Origin: Bacillota bacterium
Lineage (GTDB): Bacteria; Bacillota; Clostridia; Saccharofermentanales; Fastidiosipilaceae
DNA length: 10,624 nt
Direction: 5' to 3'
NCBI GenBank assembly: GCA_023442635.1
Contig: JAEZYR010000003.1
Coordinates: 1 to 10,624 of the forward strand
How positions within the stretch are numbered: position 1 is the stretch's first letter; the number at the start of each line of letters is the position of its first letter. Below, one piece after another: positions 7,025 to 10,624 of the stretch. Both the position numbers and the translations under genes were made by a program. Below the pieces are notes generated by a model. The model was not told the DNA's origin and did not search any database. It saw nothing but the letters and a program-made list of their open reading frames with translations.

Positions 7025-7025
7025 A

Positions 7026-7101
7026 TGGAGCCTGCAAAGGGACTCGAACCCTTAACCTGCTGATTACAAATCAGCTGCTCTGCCAATTGAGCCATGCAGG
7101 C
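7026..7101 (-). tRNA. tRNA-Thr (anticodon UGU), CCA encoded
   Basis: A complete 76-nt cloverleaf can be folded by eye. The acceptor stem is GCCTGCA with TGCAGGC (7 bp); the D arm is GCTC/GAGC with an eight-base loop; the anticodon stem GCTGA/TCAGC holds loop TTTGTAA, giving anticodon TGT for threonine ACA codons; the variable loop is AGGTT; the T arm is AAGGG/CCCTT with loop TTCGAGT. The discriminator base is T and the CCA end is in the DNA. The 5' end is only 27 nt after the stop of the DUF1858 gene, so it is either cotranscribed with hup or uses a promoter inside that gene (the best I see, TTGAGG at 7154-7149 and AATTAT at 7130-7125 with an 18-nt spacer, is weak). Confidence 0.97.
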
Positions 7102-7106
7102 GGTTA

Positions 7107-7123
7107 GCAGGCCAATGGCCTGC
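7107..7123 (-). other. Hairpin before tRNA-Thr that copies its acceptor sequence
   Basis: GCAGGCC (7123-7117 on the minus strand) pairs with GGCCTGC (7113-7107) around ATT, ending 5 nt before the tRNA. No T-run follows, so it is not a standard terminator. Its arms repeat the tRNA acceptor arms: TTGCAGGC occurs at 7125-7118 and again at 7037-7030. Confidence 0.65.
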
Positions 7124-7128
7124 AATAA

Positions 7129-7338
7129 TTAGTTCTGGCTGTCTGTGCCCTCAAAATACGCGTTCAGATCCGCAATAAGGGCATCTGCGTCCATGCCATG
7201 AACTTCACAGGCTTCTGCGATCGTTTCGTTCGAAGCCATAACGCAGCCCACGCAATGCAGGCCGTGTTGGAAAAGAATCGGAACTACGCCCCTATCCTTC
7301 ATCAGCACATCCGCAATGAGCATATCTTTATGGATCAT
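7129..7338 (-). CDS. DUF1858 small protein with CxxC redox motif
   Basis: The 69-residue protein matches the DUF1858 family, also known as the hybrid-cluster (prismane) protein-associated redox disulfide domain. The pattern is an N-terminal segment of the form I-x-x-D-M-L-I-x-D-V-L, then ILFQHGLHCVGCVMASNETI with Cys29 and Cys32 as the CxxC pair, followed by a helix around Cys44 and LIADLNAYF. A disulfide or metal-thiolate role is assumed for the family but the partner is not known, and no hybrid-cluster protein gene is in this window. The ATG at 7338 follows AAGGTGA by 5 nt; a TTG at 7365 in the same frame lies 3 nt after the hup stop and has no comparable site. It lies 30 nt downstream of hup and probably shares its promoter. 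Confidence 0.9.
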   Translation of the reverse strand: MIHKDMLIADVLMKDRGVVPILFQHGLHCVGCVMASNETIAEACEVHGMDADALIADLNAYFEGTDSQN

Positions 7339-7368
7339 GATGTCACCTTCTAACTCAGTATGCAAACC

Positions 7369-7644
7369 TTACTTGTTCACACGATCCTTGAGGCTCTTAC
7401 CAGCTTTGAAAGCAGGAGCTTTGGATGCTGGGATCTGAATCTCTTCTTTCGTGCTTGGATTGCGACCCACACGGGCAGCACGCAGACGGGTCTCGAATGT
7501 ACCGAAGCCAACCAGAACAACCTTTTCCTCGCGAGCAAGGGCGTCTGCAATGCACTCGAAAGAAGCGCTCAAAGCAGCCTCAGCATCCTTCTTGCTCAAG
7601 TTGGTTTTCTTAGCGATAGCCTCGACTAATTCAGTTTTATTCAC
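7369..7644 (-). CDS. hup: HU-family DNA-binding protein
   Basis: HU is a small basic dimer that bends and packs DNA without strong sequence preference. The 91-residue protein has the standard form: the two-helix N-terminus MNKTELVEAIAKKTNLSK, the core VVLVGFGTFE, and the DNA-gripping arm from about 53 to 78 with RNPST, whose Pro63 is the intercalating residue, and IPASKAPAFKAGK. No IHF-specific features are apparent, and a single homodimeric HU is usual in Firmicutes. It starts at GTG (7644-7642), 9 nt after AGGAGG, and is driven by the strong promoter at 7676-7704. The DUF1858 gene and tRNA-Thr follow closely with no T-rich terminator between. Confidence 0.98.
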   Translation of the reverse strand: MNKTELVEAIAKKTNLSKKDAEAALSASFECIADALAREEKVVLVGFGTFETRLRAARVGRNPSTKEEIQIPASKAPAFKAGKSLKDRVNK

Positions 7645-7675
7645 AGTAGTTATCCTCCTGTAGTTTGTCGGAGGT

Positions 7676-7704
7676 ATTATGCTGGCCTAAACAAAAGCTG
7701 TCAA
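7676..7704 (-). promoter_or_regulatory. Strong promoter of hup
   Basis: On the minus strand a perfect TTGACA (7704-7699) and CATAAT (7681-7676, five of six) are 17 nt apart. The start should be near 7669, giving a leader of about 25 nt that is mostly the ribosome site AGGAGG. High expression is expected for HU. Confidence 0.88.
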
Positions 7705-7763
7705 GTTTAATATTTTGCTATTCTCGCTTTCTTGGCGCTCTCAGAGCCTAAATCTCATCTTAA

Positions 7764-8321
7764 TTAGGCTGCTTGAATCAAGCGTTCCATAAGCAAGTGG
7801 TGTAAGCGTCGAATCACGGAAGCACTGCCACCCTCAAAGCCAGCCTCACGAAAGACATAGCGTAAGCTGCGCTCAACTTGTAGTGTTGTCATCTGGTAAC
7901 GTTTTTCTGCTAGCGGGTAGAGTTGCTTAGACACTGGATAAAGCTTGCTGTCATCTAGAACACTGTGATGTAGCAAGTAGCGTAGGATTTGATAGCCTCG
8001 TAGCGCTTTATTAAACGGATAATCATCTAGCAAAGCCTCTATTTCGTCATCTAGAGCTTCTAGATTGGGCTGAGGCTCACCAGTCTGCTCTTTATGCTTT
8101 TCACTAATTTGAAGAACCTTGTGCACCTGACGATAAAGATCCTGTCTTGCGTCGAGGACATAATGCATACGACCACCACTATCAGCAATTCCTAAATAGC
8201 CCTTTTGGCGCATCAAAGCATCCAAATGTCGCATGATTTCACGATCATTACTCGCTACATAAAAATCATATTGAGGTGTTTTTCCCCCTAAATTACTCAG
8301 TTGCTGTTCGGCTTCTTTCAT
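7764..8321 (-). CDS. Small regulator with Spo0A-type DNA-binding domain and degenerate receiver-like N-terminus
   Basis: With the ATG at 8321 the protein has 185 residues. Residues about 92-185 match the Spo0A C-terminal domain: ALRGYQILR, then SKQLYPLAEKRYQMTTLQVERSLRYVFREA, equal to the Spo0A pattern GYxYLR, TKxLYPxIAxKyxTTxSRVERAIRHAIE, which binds 0A boxes. True Spo0A is about 260 residues with a full receiver domain. Here residues 17-58 (FYVASNDREIMRHLDALM, GYLGIADSGGR) resemble the first strand, helix and second strand of a Spo0A receiver (VADDNREL, GxAxNG), but the acidic pair is altered and most of the rest, including a recognisable phospho-acceptor region, is missing. I infer a regulator not controlled by the normal phosphorelay. 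The start follows a near-perfect AAAGGAGGTG; a GTG at 8420 opens a longer frame across the leader hairpin and is rejected. Confidence 0.8.
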   Translation of the reverse strand: MKEAEQQLSNLGGKTPQYDFYVASNDREIMRHLDALMRQKGYLGIADSGGRMHYVLDARQDLYRQVHKVLQISEKHKEQTGEPQPNLEALDDEIEALLDDYPFNKALRGYQILRYLLHHSVLDDSKLYPVSKQLYPLAEKRYQMTTLQVERSLRYVFREAGFEGGSASVIRRLHHLLMERLIQAA

Positions 8322-8357
8322 CGTCGCCACCTCCTTTACGACCGTATTTTGAAGGGC

Positions 8358-8389
8358 AAAAAAGACCTTGGCTAGTGACACTAGCCAGG
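8358..8389 (-). terminator. Terminator-like hairpin in the leader of the Spo0A-C gene
   Basis: On the minus strand CCTGGCTAG (8389-8381) pairs with CTAGCC and AGG (8375-8366) with one bulged A, around TGTCA; the inner part is a near-perfect palindrome GGCTAGTG/CACTAGCC. TC and six T (8363-8358) follow. Its end is only 36 nt before the ATG at 8321, so it may be an attenuator, or the palindrome may be an operator. Confidence 0.65.
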
Positions 8390-8403
8390 ACGATTTGGCA
8401 CTT

Positions 8404-8433
8404 TCCACTCCACATTCCACAAGAAACCGTGGA
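8404..8433. repeat. Cluster of TCCAC/GTGGA pentamers
   Basis: On the plus strand TCCAC occurs at 8404-8408, 8409-8413 and 8416-8420, and inverted as GTGGA at 8429-8433. The last two form TTCCAC (8415-8420) and GTGGAA (8429-8434), a 6-bp stem with an 8-nt loop. The cluster lies between the two hairpins upstream of the Spo0A-C gene and could be a protein-binding site. Confidence 0.5.
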
Positions 8434-8449
8434 AAACTTCAGGGCAAGC

Positions 8450-8482
8450 AAAAGGCCCCTTCCAGCTAGCTTGAAAGGAACC
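8450..8482 (-). terminator. Terminator of the ligA operon
   Basis: On the minus strand GGTTCC-T-TTC (8482-8473) pairs with GAA-GGGGCC (8462-8454), with one bulge and two wobbles, around a loop containing AGCTAGCT; TTTT (8453-8450) follows. It starts about 100 nt after the stop of the upstream membrane protein gene. The stem is less regular than the others in the window. Confidence 0.6.
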
Positions 8483-8582
8483 CGTATAAAGGCTTTTTGA
8501 GGCGATGAGAAAAGCTTAAGTCTTCCGATGGCTACAAACTGATGGCTCCAATCCTAAGCATGTACCCGATCAAAACAAAGAC

Positions 8583-9050
8583 TCAATAGACATCTGGATG
8601 ACGGCTTGCGCTTGGATCAGATGTCTGGGTGCTATTGGGGATATCTGGTGCTTCTTCTCCCTCCTGATGATAGCGAATAATAAATTTCGACCGAGGTAGG
8701 TACTGCACGATATAGCGTTCCCCCAAACGCAAGTGTTGACTAAAGGGAAGATCCGAAAAACTTTCCCCTTGTTCAGTGAGCAGTTGCCCCGTCAATCGAT
8801 TCCGTTCAACAAATACAATGGGTTTGACATAGTAGCTATCGTTCACCAGGCGCAAAGCATCAAGCATCTTAGGCCCGCTAAAAATAGCAACTTGAAAAAG
8901 CAGTACAAGGGCTAACAAAGTCGGCAGAGCAAACTCCCAAGTGTGCTTTACACGCTTCGTTTTGAGAGAGAGCATTCGCCAGCAGAAAAGCACAAACAGT
9001 CCGATAGAAAAGAGTGCATCAATCGCTAAACGAATCAAAAACCAAACCAT
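8583..9050 (-). CDS. Two-helix membrane protein of unknown function, downstream of ligA
   Basis: I do not recognise this 155-residue protein. Residues about 3-26 (FLIRLAIDALFSIGLFVLF) and 40-60 (FALPTLLALVLLFQVAIF) are hydrophobic helices joined by a basic loop (SLKTKRVKHTW) that should be cytoplasmic, which places both ends outside. Residues about 73-130 look beta-rich (YYVKPIVFVERNRLTGQLL, RYIVQYLPRSKFIIRY), perhaps a small exported domain; the last 25 residues are Pro/Ser/Asp-rich and probably unstructured. It has no cysteine pair, enzyme motif or lipobox that I can see. The ATG follows GAGGTGG by 3 nt, and it starts 29 nt after the ligA stop, so it is probably cotranscribed with ligA. The proximity gives no obvious functional clue. 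Confidence 0.85.
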   Translation of the reverse strand: MVWFLIRLAIDALFSIGLFVLFCWRMLSLKTKRVKHTWEFALPTLLALVLLFQVAIFSGPKMLDALRLVNDSYYVKPIVFVERNRLTGQLLTEQGESFSDLPFSQHLRLGERYIVQYLPRSKFIIRYHQEGEEAPDIPNSTQTSDPSASRHPDVY

Positions 9051-9079
9051 ACACCACCTCGCCCAGGTTCATAGCATAC

Positions 9080-10624
9080 TTAGGTCTCATCCGTGTTAAA
9101 GAGATCTGGGTAGCTACGCTGAAGCTCTGCTTCCATCAAGATCGGGATATTCAATCTTACGGCTTCGGCGTGTTTAGAACCTGCATCTGCCCCTTCAAAA
9201 AGAAAGTCACTTTGTTGGCTTAAAGAACTCTTAACCTTGGCTCCAATGCGCTCTAAACGCTCCTTAAGTTCACGGCGCCCTAAGCTTTCGAAGCGACCTG
9301 TTAAGACGATGTTTTTGTCTCTCAAGGGGTGCTCCATTGAAGCTAAGGCGCTGCCTTCTTGCGATGTTTCAGACCTTGTTGCCAGGCCTAACTGAATAAA
9401 ACCATTCAGCAAGCTTTTGTTCTCTTCTTGCTGCAGAAAATCAAAGATGCTTTCCGCAACTTTGGGACCCACACCATCCAGTGCCTGTAACTCATCTTTT
9501 TGGGCTGAAAGAAAAGCGGGCAATGTTTGATACGCGTTGGCCAGCTCTCGTGCGTTTTCTCTGCCGACATGTCGAATACCCAGAGCTGTGATAAGACGAT
9601 CAAGCGATTGATCTTTTGATCGTTCAATCGCCAGCAAGAGCTGCTCAACCTTTCGTTTGCCCATACGTGGCAAGGCCAATAGCTTCTCTCTTTGCTCCCC
9701 TAGATGGTAAAGATCTAAGATACTCCGCAGCAAACCTGCATCAATCAACTGCTCGACCAACGCAGGTCCACAACCCTCTATATCCATACAATCTCGCGAA
9801 CAAAAATAGCTCAATCGGCGCTGAAGTTGTGCTGGACAGTGGCTGGAGGGACAATAGCGTGCCGCTTCACCTGGCAAGCGCTCTGTTTCACAGCCACAGA
9901 CTGGGCAGTGTGTGGGAAAGCGGTAGGCTGGCAGCTCATCTCGCCTTTTGCTGCGATCGACGCCAACAATTTCGGGGATGATCTCACCGGCCTTGCGGAC
10001 ATGCACCCAATCCCCGATGCGGAGCCCTAACTGTTGAATAAAATCCTCATTATGCAAGCTGGCTCGGCTGACAGTAGTGCCCGCTATCTGAATGGGCTCA
10101 AGCTCAGCAATAGGGGTCAACTTTCCCGTGCGGCCAACCTGGATACTTATATTCAGCAGCTGGGTCTCTCGTGTTTCTGGTGGATACTTCCAGGCCACAG
10201 CCCATTTGGGCACACGGCTGCTGTTGCCTAACGTGTCTCTATAAGCAAGTTGATCTATTTTGAGAACCGCGCCATCGATATCGTAAGGTAAACGAGGGCG
10301 CCGATCGGCTATAGCCTCAATAGCCGAAAAAATCTCAGCATCTGAACTAACTTTTTGGTGGGGTACAACAGGGAAACCTAGTCTTTTGAGCCAAGTTAGT
10401 TCTTCAAAATGACTTTGGAACTTTCTCCCCCTAAGCTGCTGTACATTGAAAACAAAGAAGGCTAGCCCTCGCTCTGCCGTAATCTTGGGATCCAGTTGGC
10501 GTAAGGAACCAGCCGCAGCATTGCGCGGATTAGCAAATATTTTTTGCCCCTGCTGCTGTTGTATATGATTCAATTTTTGAAAGCTGGCTCTCGGCAGATA
10601 GACCTCAGCGCGCACTTCTAATAG
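9080..10624 (-). CDS. ligA: NAD+-dependent DNA ligase LigA, missing its N-terminus at the window edge
   Basis: LigA seals nicks in DNA during replication and repair, using NAD+ to adenylate itself. The frame is open to the right edge (LLEVRAEVYLP), so about 170 N-terminal residues, with domain Ia and the KxDG lysine, lie outside. Numbering the visible 514 residues: EVRAEVYLP near 3-11 (motif III), NPRNAAAGSLRQLD at 32-45, DGAVLKID at 117-124 (motif IV), WKYPPE at 145-150 (motif V), the OB fold around HNEDFIQQLGLRIGDWVHV, a zinc finger with Cys240, 243, 258 and 263, helix-hairpin-helix repeats from about 280 to 400 (ALDGVGPKVAESI), and a BRCT domain at about 433-509 (LRDKNIVLTGRFESLGR). All visible motifs are intact. 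It is followed after 29 nt by the membrane protein gene. Confidence 0.98.
   Translation of the reverse strand, partial: LLEVRAEVYLPRASFQKLNHIQQQQGQKIFANPRNAAAGSLRQLDPKITAERGLAFFVFNVQQLRGRKFQSHFEELTWLKRLGFPVVPHQKVSSDAEIFSAIEAIADRRPRLPYDIDGAVLKIDQLAYRDTLGNSSRVPKWAVAWKYPPETRETQLLNISIQVGRTGKLTPIAELEPIQIAGTTVSRASLHNEDFIQQLGLRIGDWVHVRKAGEIIPEIVGVDRSKRRDELPAYRFPTHCPVCGCETERLPGEAARYCPSSHCPAQLQRRLSYFCSRDCMDIEGCGPALVEQLIDAGLLRSILDLYHLGEQREKLLALPRMGKRKVEQLLLAIERSKDQSLDRLITALGIRHVGRENARELANAYQTLPAFLSAQKDELQALDGVGPKVAESIFDFLQQEENKSLLNGFIQLGLATRSETSQEGSALASMEHPLRDKNIVLTGRFESLGRRELKERLERIGAKVKSSLSQQSDFLFEGADAGSKHAEAVRLNIPILMEAELQRSYPDLFNTDET

Noticed and set aside
7645..7675. CCTCC (7674-7670, minus strand) could pair with the hup ribosome site GGAGG and hide it
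   Set aside because: The -10 box is at 7681-7676, so transcription should begin near 7669 and the CCTCC would not be in the mRNA.
8322..8420. GTG-initiated extension of the Spo0A-C protein
   Set aside because: It would run through the leader hairpin, and the ATG at 8321 has a near-perfect AAAGGAGGTG.
1..10624. Mobile element, CRISPR array or defence island
   Set aside because: No transposase, integrase, repeat-spacer pattern or defence gene was seen; the genes are conserved housekeeping genes all on one strand.

Overview
The window is ordinary chromosomal housekeeping DNA from a low-to-moderate GC Gram-positive bacterium, most likely a member of the Clostridia. The grounds are strong Shine-Dalgarno sites before nearly every gene, an actin homologue closer to Mbl than to MreB, a protein with a Spo0A-type DNA-binding domain, a Rho with a long charged insertion, a DUF1858 protein, and the order rho - rpmE - prmC - prfA - sua5. 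As I recall it, clostridia place prmC before prfA, whereas Bacillus subtilis has prfA first. I cannot name the genus. Every gene is on the minus strand, so transcription runs from high to low coordinates. I saw no mobile element, CRISPR array or plus-strand gene.

In the direction of transcription: (1) 10624-8583 holds the 3' three quarters of ligA (cut by the window edge) and a two-helix membrane protein of unknown function, ended by a hairpin at 8450-8482. (2) 8321-7764 encodes a small protein with a Spo0A C-terminal DNA-binding domain and a short, degenerate receiver-like N-terminus. Its leader holds a second terminator-like hairpin and a cluster of GTGGA repeats. (3) A strong promoter at 7676-7704 drives hup (HU) and a DUF1858 CxxC protein, followed 27 nt later by tRNA-Thr(UGU). 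A near-perfect 14-bp terminator follows the tRNA. (4) 6962-5958 is the mbl/mreB-type cytoskeletal gene with its own terminator. (5) A promoter at 5704-5732 drives rho, whose stop codon overlaps the start of a YcxB-like membrane protein (ATGA). (6) rpmE has a very good promoter starting right after the preceding stop codon, and a terminator-like hairpin behind it. (7) prmC, prfA and sua5/tsaC form a translation-fidelity block; prfA and sua5 overlap by ATGA and sua5 runs off the left edge.

Functionally the left half joins transcription termination (Rho) with the ribosome (L31), release factor 1, the methyltransferase that modifies release factors, and the enzyme that makes the threonylcarbamoyl precursor for t6A tRNA modification. 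The right half joins DNA joining (LigA), nucleoid packing (HU), a putative sporulation-type regulator and cell-shape control.

For five genes I moved the start inward from a longer TTG- or GTG-initiated frame to an ATG with a good ribosome binding site: prmC 2398, rho 5625, mbl 6962, DUF1858 7338 and the Spo0A-C gene 8321. I found no convincing undescribed multi-gene system. The best leads are the Spo0A-C protein with its leader, the Rho insertion with its translationally coupled membrane partner, and the acceptor-stem-like hairpin just before tRNA-Thr.
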